The notes beneath the pieces were generated by a model, which ran no database searches, was not told where the DNA came from, and was given only the letters and a program-made list of their open reading frames with translations. From Diadema setosum (Eukaryota > Echinodermata > Echinoidea > Diadematoida > Diadematidae): a DNA stretch of 64,000 nt. The position numbers were made by a program, and so were the translations under genes. Shown piece after piece: positions 54,810 to 64,000 of this stretch. The DNA lies in the NCBI RefSeq assembly GCF_964275005.1, contig NC_092704.1, forward strand, positions 5,035,048 to 5,099,047. Reading direction: 5' to 3'. Within the stretch, counting starts at the first letter, position 1; each line of letters opens with the position of its first letter.

Positions 54810-57800
54810 CTACTCAGTCAAGGATGATAGTTTTTTAAATGTAATACGTTTGAATAGGGTTCTGAAACGAGTAAGTGTAGTACTGGATTTAAGATCAGAA
54901 GAAATTAAATTCCATTCATGCGCCCCTGTGAATCGAATAGAATGAGACCTTGTTGTTAAGCGACAACTTGGAACTCGAAGATTATCTTTAGAACGGGTTG
55001 AGTATGCATGGAATGACGAATTTGTTCTAAACATGTTTTGAAAAATGGAAGGGAGTATCCCTTTATGATACTTAAACATGAATACCAATACATTAAGTTG
55101 CACAAGTTCAAATATAGGAATGATTTTATTTTTAATGAAAAGAGGTAGACTCGGACTTCGAAAATCACTTTTTGTTACAAGCCGTACCGCACGTTTTTGT
55201 AATCTGAACAGTTTGTCAATATGAACTTTGTATGTCTTGCCCCAAATTTCACTGCAATAGTTAAGGTGAGGTAATATTAAAGCATTGTAAATAGAAAGCA
55301 ATATTTTTCTTGGTAAAAAAGATTTAAGTTTAGATAGAATTCCTATACTTCTCGATATTTTAGCGGTGATGTTTGTAATGTGACACTTCCAATCGAGAGA
55401 CTCATGGATTAAAATACCTAAAAAATTTATTGATTCAGTTCTATCTATAACAGCACTTTCTATTTGTATTGGAGAAAGATTTTGTGGTATTTTCTTTCTT
55501 TTGGAATGGAAAAAAACATACTTTGTTTTCTTAAAATTCAAAAACAATTTATTACATTTAAACCACTCATTTAACATACAAAGTTCTTTATTCAATGTCA
55601 GTACAAGTGAAGTAACATTTTCATGAGAGTAAAATACCACAGTATCATCTGCAAAAAGTGAAAATCTCAAAATTTTTGAACAATTGATTATGTCATTTAC
55701 ATATACAAGGAATAAAAGGGGCCCAAGTACAGAACCTTGCGGTACGCCAAGAGTTACATCTAATTGAGTGGATTCGACACCATCGACCACCACATACTGC
55801 CGTCTATTTGATAGATAACTACCAAACCATTGCAGAGGTAAACCTCTTATTCCGTAGAGATGTAGTTTCGTTAGCAGGATGTGGTGGTCGATGGTGTCGA
55901 ACGCCTTTGAGAGATCCATAAATACACCACAGCAATAATTACCTTTGTCAATTTCTTGAAGAATGTAGTCAGTAAAACAAATAACACTGAGTGAAGTAGA
56001 ATAATTTTTACGAAAACCGAATTGCTCAGAAATTAATATATTATTTTTAGTAAGGAACTCATAGAGCCTGTCATACATAAGTCTTTCTAGAAGTTTAGAA
56101 AAAATTGAAAGAAGAGCAACAGGTCTATAATTATCAATATATTTTGGATCATCTTTTTTATGCAAAGGTACAATCTTCGCTGTCTTTAATTTTTCGGGTA
56201 CAAAGCCAGTGCTTAAAGATTTATTAAAAATATCGCATAAGGGGTCAACTATGTAATGTATACAATCCTTGACAACACGAGGGGATATATCATCAGGCCC
56301 ACTTGCCTTTGAAACTTTTATAAAAGAAGACAATTTTAACAATTCATAAATAGTGGTGGGTTTAACAAAAAATGATTCAGCGTTCTCACATGAAACAAAC
56401 TCTTGGAATGAATGTGATGGGCTGCATACCGATTTTGACAACTTTTGGCCAACATTAATAAAATAAGAGTTAAATTGATTCACAATGTCTTGCTTTGAGG
56501 AAAACTTACAATTATCAAAATACATATTGTTTGGCATTAAATTGTGTTTTTTCTTGCCTAAGATACTATTTATATGACACCATGTTTTCTTTAAATCACC
56601 TTTTACAGACGAGAACAATTCATTATAATATCTATATTTAGAATAACGAATGGTGTTTGTAAGTTTGTTTTTATAATCTTTATAAGCAGTCTTATGTTTT
56701 GTGTCTGGATTCTTTAAACTTGCTTTATATAATCTGCTTTTACGATTTATAGACTTAAGAATACCTTTAGTAATCCAAGGTTTCTTACACTTATCCACCT
56801 TATTCACATGAATAATCTTAAAAGGAAAACAATCATCATATATATCATAAAATTTTTCAAAAAATGTGTTATAACACTCGTCAACATTTATACATTCTTT
56901 TACATTTGACCAATCGACATTTTTTAGTTTCTCACGAAATGACAAAAGGTTTGTATCATTAATAATTCTTTTACGTACTTCTTTTTTCTTTGAAATGTTA
57001 TGTTTAATACTTGTTCTGTTTTTTACTATGCCAAATACTGGAAAGTGATCAGAAAGGTCATCATAGATGATTCCGCTGTAAAAATTTTTTTCAGGGGTGT
57101 TAGAATATATGTTGTCAATTAAAGAGGCTCTATTTGCTGAGATGCGAGTTGGTTTTGTGATCATTGGAAAAAAATGAAAAGAATACATTTTGTCTAAGAA
57201 TTCATTTGTTTTGTGATGGGAACCAGAATTTAGTAAGTCGATATTGAAGTCGCCCAGGAGATAGATTTCTTTCTTTTCATTTTCCAGTATTTCAAAAATA
57301 TCGTTAATTCTGGAAGTAAAATCTGATATGTCAGTGTTTGGTGGACGATAAATACATGCAACAACAATAGATTTGTCATTAAGGCTAACTTCTATAAAGA
57401 GCATTTCATAATTGTTTGATATACATGATAAGTCGGTTCGTAATACAAACTGATATTCATTTCTTACATAAAGAGCTACACCACCGCCAACCTTTCCAGC
57501 TGGTCTACAAATATGAACAAAAGAATAATTATCAATATCATACAAACCTAAATTCACTTTTGTGTTAAACCATGTTTCAGAAACTGCTATAACACTGAAA
57601 TTAAAATCAAGGGAGGATAAAAGTGTGTTAAAAGAATCAAAATTTTTCTGAAGGCTTCTTGCGTTTATATGGAAAAGGGAAAAATCCGAACACTTATTTG
57701 CATATTTTGTATGAAAGTCTTCAATAAACATATATTCACAATTATTTTCGAAATAGTTCTGTGCGTCAGCAGTTTCATTATTGTCTATATGATGTACGGA

Positions 57801-58001
57801 ATTAATAGTAAAAGGGTTAATCTTTAATGACTGTATTTTGCTGATATCAATCTCAGTAGACAAGTGAAAAAAGCTGCGTAAAGATAGAGAGAATTCATTA
57901 TCATCGGAAATATGGTTAAATGGCAGGGCATCTGAAACACAGTTTACACACAACCATGACTGAGTAGAGGAAGAAGCATTGCAATTTACACACGCATACA
58001 T
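54810..58001 (-). CDS. LINE ORF2: endonuclease and reverse transcriptase, 1063 aa
   Basis: Starts at ATG 57999-58001. N-terminal CxxC pair motif (Cys 4, 7, 18, 21). APE-type endonuclease at about residues 108-325, with HINARSL, SETWFN (141), GGGVALYV (172), IYRPP (217), GDFN (250) and SDHFP (317). Reverse transcriptase at about 600-870, with NYRPVALLS (624), QFGFRKNYST (660), FMDLSKAFDT (694), GVPQGSVLGPLLF (752) and catalytic FADD (783-786). The C-terminal region has LQKRAVRLVT and WNLI strings typical of CR1/L2/Crack-type elements. It would nick target DNA and prime cDNA synthesis from the nick. All key residues seen are present and there is no internal stop. Confidence 0.93.
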   Translation of the reverse strand: MYACVNCNASSSTQSWLCVNCVSDALPFNHISDDNEFSLSLRSFFHLSTEIDISKIQSLKINPFTINSVHHIDNNETADAQNYFENNCEYMFIEDFHTKYANKCSDFSLFHINARSLQKNFDSFNTLLSSLDFNFSVIAVSETWFNTKVNLGLYDIDNYSFVHICRPAGKVGGGVALYVRNEYQFVLRTDLSCISNNYEMLFIEVSLNDKSIVVACIYRPPNTDISDFTSRINDIFEILENEKKEIYLLGDFNIDLLNSGSHHKTNEFLDKMYSFHFFPMITKPTRISANRASLIDNIYSNTPEKNFYSGIIYDDLSDHFPVFGIVKNRTSIKHNISKKKEVRKRIINDTNLLSFREKLKNVDWSNVKECINVDECYNTFFEKFYDIYDDCFPFKIIHVNKVDKCKKPWITKGILKSINRKSRLYKASLKNPDTKHKTAYKDYKNKLTNTIRYSKYRYYNELFSSVKGDLKKTWCHINSILGKKKHNLMPNNMYFDNCKFSSKQDIVNQFNSYFINVGQKLSKSVCSPSHSFQEFVSCENAESFFVKPTTIYELLKLSSFIKVSKASGPDDISPRVVKDCIHYIVDPLCDIFNKSLSTGFVPEKLKTAKIVPLHKKDDPKYIDNYRPVALLSIFSKLLERLMYDRLYEFLTKNNILISEQFGFRKNYSTSLSVICFTDYILQEIDKGNYCCGVFMDLSKAFDTIDHHILLTKLHLYGIRGLPLQWFGSYLSNRRQYVVVDGVESTQLDVTLGVPQGSVLGPLLFLVYVNDIINCSKILRFSLFADDTVVFYSHENVTSLVLTLNKELCMLNEWFKCNKLFLNFKKTKYVFFHSKRKKIPQNLSPIQIESAVIDRTESINFLGILIHESLDWKCHITNITAKISRSIGILSKLKSFLPRKILLSIYNALILPHLNYCSEIWGKTYKVHIDKLFRLQKRAVRLVTKSDFRSPSLPLFIKNKIIPIFELVQLNVLVFMFKYHKGILPSIFQNMFRTNSSFHAYSTRSKDNLRVPSCRLTTRSHSIRFTGAHEWNLISSDLKSSTTLTRFRTLFKRITFKKLSSLTE

Positions 58002-59251
58002 TCACGTACAGAAAAACCTACTGTTAACTAAAGTATACAAATATATATTATCAAGCTGATACGAGGAATAAATTGTAAGAATGAATGCTGGGATAACTGT
58101 TGTAGTGCCCAGCAATGTAGCCTTATTTCTTCCCAGGCAGTAACAATTTCAGACTTCTAATTGCAAAAAAAAGAAAAAAAAATACAATATGAATTATCTT
58201 TAACGTAAATGACAGATCTGCATTCGGCAGAATCAAGCTTCGTCTATGTAACGAAAATCAAATTAGAACAACAACAACGAAAAACTTTAAGCAATTCAAG
58301 TGATTAAAAAGGAGAAAAAAAATCCTATTGAAGGGGTAAAAATTATAACAGTCACTTTTTTTACCTTTGCTCTGTAAAAAAAAATACTACGTTCGCCAAT
58401 AATTACATTTAGAGTTATGTAAAATGTTGATATTGCATTTAGAGCATTGAGTATCATAATTGCACAATTAAGTACACTGGAGAAGTAGATTAAGATATCT
58501 GCGATGAGTTTTGGCAAAGTAAATTAAGGTTGGAAATGCAACAGCGCCGAGGATAAAGAGAAGGCATTTCCTTGCCGAACAGATGATAGTATGATATAAC
58601 ATTTAGTGGCCAGGTTTTCGTGTACTCAGCAGGGGGGGGGGGGGGGGAGGGGTTCCAATCCAGGCGAGTGCACTGCTGTATGTTAAACCATATGGGGAGT
58701 AGGCTGACAAGCGAAAGTCCGCGCGTTTATGATCACGTGGTCACAAAAAGCGGCATCTCGCTGGCATCCAAGGGTTCCGCGTAATCTGGCGTCCTCCACA
58801 CACACGCACACAAAATCCTTGATGCCCTTGACTAAAAGTGGGTAATAGCTTTTGCTTGAACATAATGTGAAGAAGGTTCCACTGGCAGAGCTCAATGGAC
58901 GAGAACAACACGTCGAAGGATCGACCGTGACACCGGAATGAGGGGGGGGGGGTGCGATCCACTCGAGTGCACCGCTGTTAGCATCCAAGCCATACATGGA
59001 CTGACGAGCGAACATGGTTGACTGAGCAAGTAATAGCTCCTGGGCTGGACAAAAATGTGAAAAAGGTTCACCGGCAGGGCCCAGTGGATGATCAAGAACC
59101 GTAATTAACGATGACTTTCCATGCCAACAATAACCCAAGATAGGCTGCAATATATAGACAATGACGTGAAAAGGGAATCGCTTAGTGAGCTCCATCTCAG
59201 AATCAATGACAAGTTGCGTTCTCATTTCAACTTTAACGGACTTGCACAGCC
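58002..59251 (-). other. Unusually long ORF1-ORF2 spacer with an internal direct duplication
   Basis: About 1.25 kb without a recognisable domain. Two copies offset by about 300 bp share a G run, GAGTGCACTGCTGT versus GAGTGCACCGCTGT, GTAATAGCT, and ATGTGAAGAAGGTTC versus ATGTGAAAAAGGTTC. The 180-codon open frame at 58683-59225 runs through both and is probably incidental. Confidence 0.55.
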
Positions 59252-59986
59252 TTAGGAATTTCCCATTAGGTTCCTGAGGTCGTCTTTGCTCTTAATGGCG
59301 ACCCTTCTCTCCCCCTGTTTAAGCAGTGCATAGATTCGGCCATCTTGGGTCCAAGCGACCTTTACAGCTTCTGATGATTTGACTGCCCAGAAAAGCTCAC
59401 TTCTCGTTTTGGTGAGGCTTTCATGAATGAAAACAGGGGTCCCTTGGCTATTCCGGAGCACTTTCCTTGCCCGGTAGATTCTATCACGAGAGTTGTAGGT
59501 CGCAAATTTAGCTATGATCCCCCTGGGTTTTCCGCCATTTCGGCGTCCTAGTCTGTGGCTCCTATCAAGATCTTTACAATCAACTTGTAGATTCATCTTT
59601 TCCCTGCATAGCTTTATAATAGTTTCATCAGTATTTTCTCCTTCTGTCTCGGGTATTCCATGAAAAATTATGCAATTTCTCCTAGAATATTGTTCTGCTT
59701 CCTCATTTTGTTGGCTCACTGATTTAAGTTTGTTTTCGAGAACAGCAATTCGGTCGTCACGTAGCTTTAATTCATGTTCGAGAGTTGCGTTAAAAGATTC
59801 AGCCACTTTATCAGTTATGATTGGTGTTAGTTCAGAAATTACTGCTTCTTTGATGGCACTCACCAGTTTATTAATAGTTTCGTCGTCTTCGATGGCTTTG
59901 TGTAATTCCTCGCGTACGGTGCTCGTCAGGCACTGGGGCGCCGGGTTTTCCGCTTGAAGTTTTGTATTCTGTCCGCGAGTCGGCAT
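59252..59986 (-). CDS. LINE ORF1: coiled-coil RNA-binding protein, 244 aa
   Basis: ATG at 59984-59986. Predicted coiled coil at about residues 35-105 (heptad-like LEHELKLRDDRIAVLENKL), then an L1-ORF1-like RRM region starting NCIIFHGIPE (104-113), with DRSHRLGR and PRGIIAKFATYNSRDRIYRA. This fits the nucleic-acid chaperone encoded by many LINE ORF1s. Same strand as and upstream of ORF2; no stop or frameshift. Confidence 0.85.
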   Translation of the reverse strand: MPTRGQNTKLQAENPAPQCLTSTVREELHKAIEDDETINKLVSAIKEAVISELTPIITDKVAESFNATLEHELKLRDDRIAVLENKLKSVSQQNEEAEQYSRRNCIIFHGIPETEGENTDETIIKLCREKMNLQVDCKDLDRSHRLGRRNGGKPRGIIAKFATYNSRDRIYRARKVLRNSQGTPVFIHESLTKTRSELFWAVKSSEAVKVAWTQDGRIYALLKQGERRVAIKSKDDLRNLMGNS

Positions 59987-60235
59987 GGTATCCGCAGAGC
60001 ATTAATTCAACTTGTGTTACAAAAATGAGTAAAATCCGATGTCCAGGATCATGAATTGATCAAATCAGAGATATGTACACGTAGATGACTATAATGATAC
60101 TCATAAGGAAAAAAGTTACACGGAGAATGATGTGCAAAATTGGTGACTAGGCGAAGTAGCAAGCATAAAAGAGGAGCTCACGCAAAAACACGTCCGTTCA
60201 TGACCACGGTCATAAAGAGCAACAAGAAATATACA

Positions 60236-60590
60236 CTATGCATGCCGTACAATGTAGCTGCTAAGAAGATATTGCTTCAGTTTTCGTTTGAATGAGGTTA
60301 CAGTGGTACAACTTACAAGTTCCATAGGGAGTTCGTTCCAATATTTGGGCCCAGCGAACATAATGGTTTTTTTCGCGAAAATTGTTCGGGTACGTGGAAG
60401 GTGATATGCGTAACGTTGACGAGATGGATAATCATGAACTGTATAATTTCTTGTAAACATTTGGGAAAATACGTCTGGTAATTGGCCAGTTGAAAATTGA
60501 AACATAAACAGGCCAACGTTGTATTTAAATAACTCGGGAATTTTAACATAACTCGGGAATAATAAAATAACTCCGGAATTTTCAAAATGT
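60236..60590 (-). pseudogene. 3' fragment of a second LINE ORF2
   Basis: The reverse strand encodes LPDVFSQMFTRNYTVHDYPSR and on to GPKYWNELP, ending KRKLKQYLLSSY. It matches in pattern the C-terminal end of LINE ORF2 (LPSIFQNMFRTNSSFHAYSTR, then WNLI) but is clearly a different family. An upstream part continues in another frame. A 5'-truncated relic. Confidence 0.75.
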
Positions 60591-61425
60591 TATTACTAAC
60601 AAAAAGTTCGTTCGTGTGGGATAAATATCCAGTGTGGTTAACAATTCTAATAGTATGCAGCAGCTTGCACCATTAAGAGCTAAAAATTGAAAATGCTCCC
60701 TACCATGGGAGGGCAGACAACCCCCTCCCACACCCTCCCCTCTCTCAGTCACTCCGCTCCCTCGCTCACGCACATGCGCACGCGCCAAGATGCTGAGTCA
60801 TGAAAACTCTCACTCATAAAATTTTTTTGAACCTGGCATCTATGCACATGCACACACACTAACACATACAGCCACATCTCCTTCTCTCTCTCACTTTCTT
60901 ACTACACATCTCTTCATTCCAAACATGAAATTTTGAGAAATAATGAAAGCATCCACACATTTGATATTGCCAGAAATATAATTTTCTGTAAAAACTTTAA
61001 TTTCCATTTTCAGCCTGCCCTCTTTAGTCATGTTAGACTGGTAGGTTCCTGAGGATTGCATGATTAATTTCAGCATGAAGACACATGCGCCCACAGCACA
61101 GCTTGTACAGCAATCAATTTAGAATGAAACAGCATGTGACATCAAGATTATAGTATGGGTGATTGCAACGTATTAGCAGAATGGTCATCATTGTCTGGTA
61201 TTCTTATAACCAAGCTGCATGAAAGTTACAAGCAAGTCATACAAAGACATTCTCCTTACCAAAATGTGACATCGAAATACTGACAATCTAAATTTTGGAA
61301 AAGGTACATTGATCATAAAAACATCAATTCTCATCAACGAACACTAAAGTTTTCGACATCATTTGACTTTTGGGATTATAACATTAGAAATTAAAGATAA
61401 ACAACACAAGGCAAGTGCCAAATTG
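60591..61425. other. Non-coding
   Basis: C/T-rich run at about 60720-60770 and ACAC-rich stretch at 60845-60870. No gene or element boundary recognised. Confidence 0.4.
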
Positions 61426-62786
61426 TGTCTAGCCCATTCGCGTACAAGAAATTAATATTTTTCTAACTTCCAAAAGTTCATTGACCTGCCTATGACCTTT
61501 GACCTTCTGATGACCTTTAATTCCCCAAGGGACATCTACTGTCCAAGTTTGGTCACAAACGGACTTAGGGATCAAAAGTTATGAGCCACAATCGAAATGC
61601 GCCTTAAAAACTTTACATTGGGCCCCAAAAGTTTGTTGACCACTGTCTGTGACCTTTGACCTTGGGATGACCTTCACCTCCCCAAGGGACATCTACCATC
61701 CAAGTGTGGTCACGAACGGACAAATGGATCAAAAGTTATGACCCATAATCGAAACGCGCCCTAAAAATTTAACATTGGGCCCTAAAAGTTCGTTGACCCC
61801 GTCTGTGACCTTTGACCTTGGGATGACCTTCACCTCCCCAAGGGACATCTACCATCCAAGTGTGGTCACGAACGGACAAATGGATCAAAAGTTATGACCC
61901 ATAATCGAAACGCGCCCTAAAAATTTAACATTGGGCCCTAAAAGTTCGTTGACCCCGTCTGTGACCTTTGACCTTGTGATGACCTTCACCTCCCCAAGGG
62001 ACATCTACCATCCAAGTTTGGTCAAAAACGGACAAAGGGATCAAAAGTTATGAGCCACAATCGAAACGCGCCCTAAAAACTTAACATTGGGCCCTAAAAG
62101 TTCGTTGACCCCTGTCTGTGACCTTTGACCTTGTGATGACCTTCACCTCCCCAAGGGACATCTACCATCCAAGTTTGGTCACAAACGGACAAAGGGATCA
62201 AAAGTTATGAGCCACAATCGAAACGCGGCCTAAAAATTTAACATTAGGCCCTAAAAGTTCGTTGACCCCTGTCTGTGACCGTTGACCTTGTGATGACCTT
62301 CACCTCCCCAAGGGACATCTACCTTCCAAGTTTGGTTACAAACGGACAAAAGGATCAAAAGTTATGAGCCATAATCAAAACGCGCCATAAAAACTTAACA
62401 TTGGGCCCTAAAAGTTCATTGACCCCTGTCTGTGACCTTTGACCTTGTGGTAACCTTCAACTTCCCAAGGGACATCTGCCATCTAAGTTTGGTCACAAAC
62501 AGACAGATACATCAAAAGTTACGAGCAATAAACAAAACGCGCCCTAAAAACTTAACATTGGGCCCTAAAGTTCATTGACCTCTGCCTGTGACCTTTGACC
62601 TTGAGGTGCCCTTCCTGTTTGGTAAAATGTGTAACTTTGTATAACCACTCTTCCCTCCAAGTTTGATTGAAATTGAAATCCTCAGTAGAGAGTTATTCAA
62701 GTTTTTGTAGCGTTACGGACAGACGACGGACGGGCAGACGCCGCAGGTGATCCCTTAGTCTCCCCACACCTCCGGTGGGCTCGACA
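61426..62786. mobile_element. Element built around a 157-bp tandem array
   Basis: GACATCT recurs at 61531, 61688, 61844, 62000, 62157, 62314 and 62471, a period of 156-157 bp in at least seven units. Each unit has GACCTTTGACCTTG, CCCCAAGGGACATCTACC, GGATCAAAAGTTATGA and CGAAACGCGCC. Possible inverted ends: TGTCTAGCCCA at 61426 and TGGGCTCGACA ending at 62786. After the array come a degenerate unit and ACGGACAGACGACGGACGGG. Non-coding. Confidence 0.75.
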
Positions 62787-63353
62787 AAAAATAACATTAA
62801 AAAAATCTGTCAATGACACCAATATTGTTAGGTGCTCATAATCTAAAACGACTGCAACATGTAACACAATGTGAATGCACTTTATTACTTTGAGTGTTTA
62901 CCTAGTTTATCAAGAAAAAAAAAATCATTTACCATTGTAAATGTAATATCAGAGATAAACCAACATCAGCTCACCATTTGACACATGATGGCTGGAAAAA
63001 AAAAATGCCTTGAATAAATTGAGATTACAGAAATGTCCAAAATTGTCTGTCCCTCTCAATTCCACTTTCAAATTTGATAACTTTTTCTTCATGACCAGTC
63101 TTTCTCTTGATTTTAGCTGAAAACAAAACAATGCCAACATAGATACACTTTCACAGTAACTCATAATACTACAGTACTTCACTTCAAGTTTCTTACTGTA
63201 CAATGTATTGACCAACAATGCAACATTTGCAATGGTCATTTTTAGCTTTTCTTCCATTACATTACTTTGTGAGGTACATACTGCAGTGCATGTCACTAAC
63301 AATTCTGTTGCTATATCTCAATTTTCTTTATACAGCACTGCATACAAATCTTC
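62787..63353. other. Non-coding
   Basis: No supported gene; the open frame at 62949-63302 on the reverse strand has no recognisable domain. Confidence 0.4.
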
Positions 63354-63483
63354 AGAATTGATATTTACTTTATGATTATACAAAATGGATACATGAAATA
63401 TTTACTGGAAAAAAAATGAGAATTGATATTTACTTTATGATTATACAAAATGGATACATGAAATATTTACTGGAAAAAAAAAA
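63354..63483. repeat. 65-bp tandem duplication, two copies
   Basis: AGAATTGATATTTACTTTAT starts at 63354 and again at 63419; the two copies are essentially identical up to an A run. Confidence 0.9.
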
Positions 63484-63953
63484 TGGTGCTCTGTACCAGA
63501 AGTTTCCACGAACATTTTCACCAATTGCCTCGATGTGCTAAAAATGTTATCTTACAAAACGTGTACTAAGATACATGCACAGTAAGACCATTTTTTTCAC
63601 ATCTTGTAATAATGCCAGCTACAGGAAAGATAAGAGCGAGCAAATTGTTGGTAAAATGGCATCAATTACATGTATACAATATCAGCTTTCATTATCAATG
63701 TCATAAACAAGGAAATCTCCTTAAGAATATAACTGTGTCAGAGTAATTTCAAGGGTCCCAAAGCAGTTTATCATATCACCAGATTGACAGGAATGATTAC
63801 GAGTATCCTAATCGAGGACCACTCCAATCTTTTAATTTCCTCTAATATTCTATATACCGTATATCCAATAAAAAACACTTGAGCATCACATCATCAACAA
63901 TATACAGGGAACTAATGAAGACTACGAAGAATGGGAGTTATATGATCAAATTC
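63484..63953. other. Non-coding
   Basis: Nothing recognised. Confidence 0.4.
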
Positions 63954-64000
63954 TACTTCTTGACAATGTGTGATGACAGTTTCAAATAATTGGCAAAATT
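63954..64000 (-). mobile_element. Helitron2-like fragment cut by right edge
   Basis: CTTGACAATGTGTGATGACA and TTTCAAATAATTGGCAAAAT match 10272-10320 of the fuller element. The 3' terminal CTAG part is absent. Confidence 0.55.

Larger units (their letters stand above)
54466..60000 (-). mobile_element. CR1/L2-group LINE, both ORFs open
   Basis: Order on the reverse strand: 5' region, ORF1 (59986 to 59252), long spacer, ORF2 (58001 to 54810), 3' UTR with a GGGGCCC / GGGTCCCGG stem-like motif, and a short AATTGAAATTG-type tail at about 54466-54490. The microsatellite tail instead of poly-A fits CR1/L2-related clades. The exact 5' end was not defined. Intact frames suggest a young copy. Confidence 0.8.

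Noticed and set aside
58683-59225. 180-codon frame between the LINE ORFs as a third protein
   Set aside because: It spans a direct duplication and a G run, has no domain, and its start is not supported.

Overview
This is a stretch of animal nuclear genome, most likely from a marine invertebrate deuterostome such as an echinoderm. Coding is sparse, introns are visible (a perfect donor at 36699, an acceptor with a pyrimidine tract at 36839), nothing looks operonic, and most of the window is layered transposable elements: Ty3/gypsy, CR1/L2-type LINE, pogo/Tigger-like, TTAA-flanked, PIF/Harbinger-like and Helitron2-like elements. The species call is an inference from repeat and gene style and is not secure.

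Left half (1-28.5 kb): a cluster of C2H2 zinc-finger genes on the minus strand, produced by segmental duplication. Unit 1 (1-7.8 kb) has a finger gene cut by the window edge (1-1226) and a broken second gene (4737-5640). Unit 2 (about 11.5-18.1 kb) is a decayed finger gene split by a dead gypsy element, whose 3' LTR in turn carries a TTAA MITE. Unit 3 (about 20.7-28.5 kb) has the best-preserved finger gene (16 fingers in 8 pairs, 21428-24229) and a copy of the second gene (about 25437-26217). Differences between units act as natural empty sites and date several insertions.

Middle (28.5-42.6 kb): a split minus-strand gene for a small protein with one C2H2 finger. A CpG-rich promoter-like first exon ends at 42294, a coding exon with the start codon lies at 36700-36805, and a last exon at 31337-31788 joins it in phase, giving a predicted 185 residues. 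The last exon is tandemly duplicated, and the copy at 30439-30716 has a stop. Tigger-like, Harbinger-like and unclassified elements fill its introns.

Right half (42.6-64 kb): a transposon graveyard with foldback elements, a Helitron2-like element nested in its own kind (50157-52655), a LINE with both ORFs open on the minus strand (ORF1 59252-59986, ORF2 54810-58001), and a 157-bp tandem array (61.4-62.8 kb).

The most unusual signal is a group of non-autonomous elements with termini GGGCAA(G/T)TCCA at 8234-9970, 34940-36236 and 39091-39749, with remnants at 1433 and 24446. They share a subterminal block at the same offset. The two longest carry a 14-15 bp motif scattered through the body in both orientations, and each has its own version: GTAACGGAAGGACA in one, GTTACGTATGGGACA in the other. 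I could not assign this group to a named superfamily.
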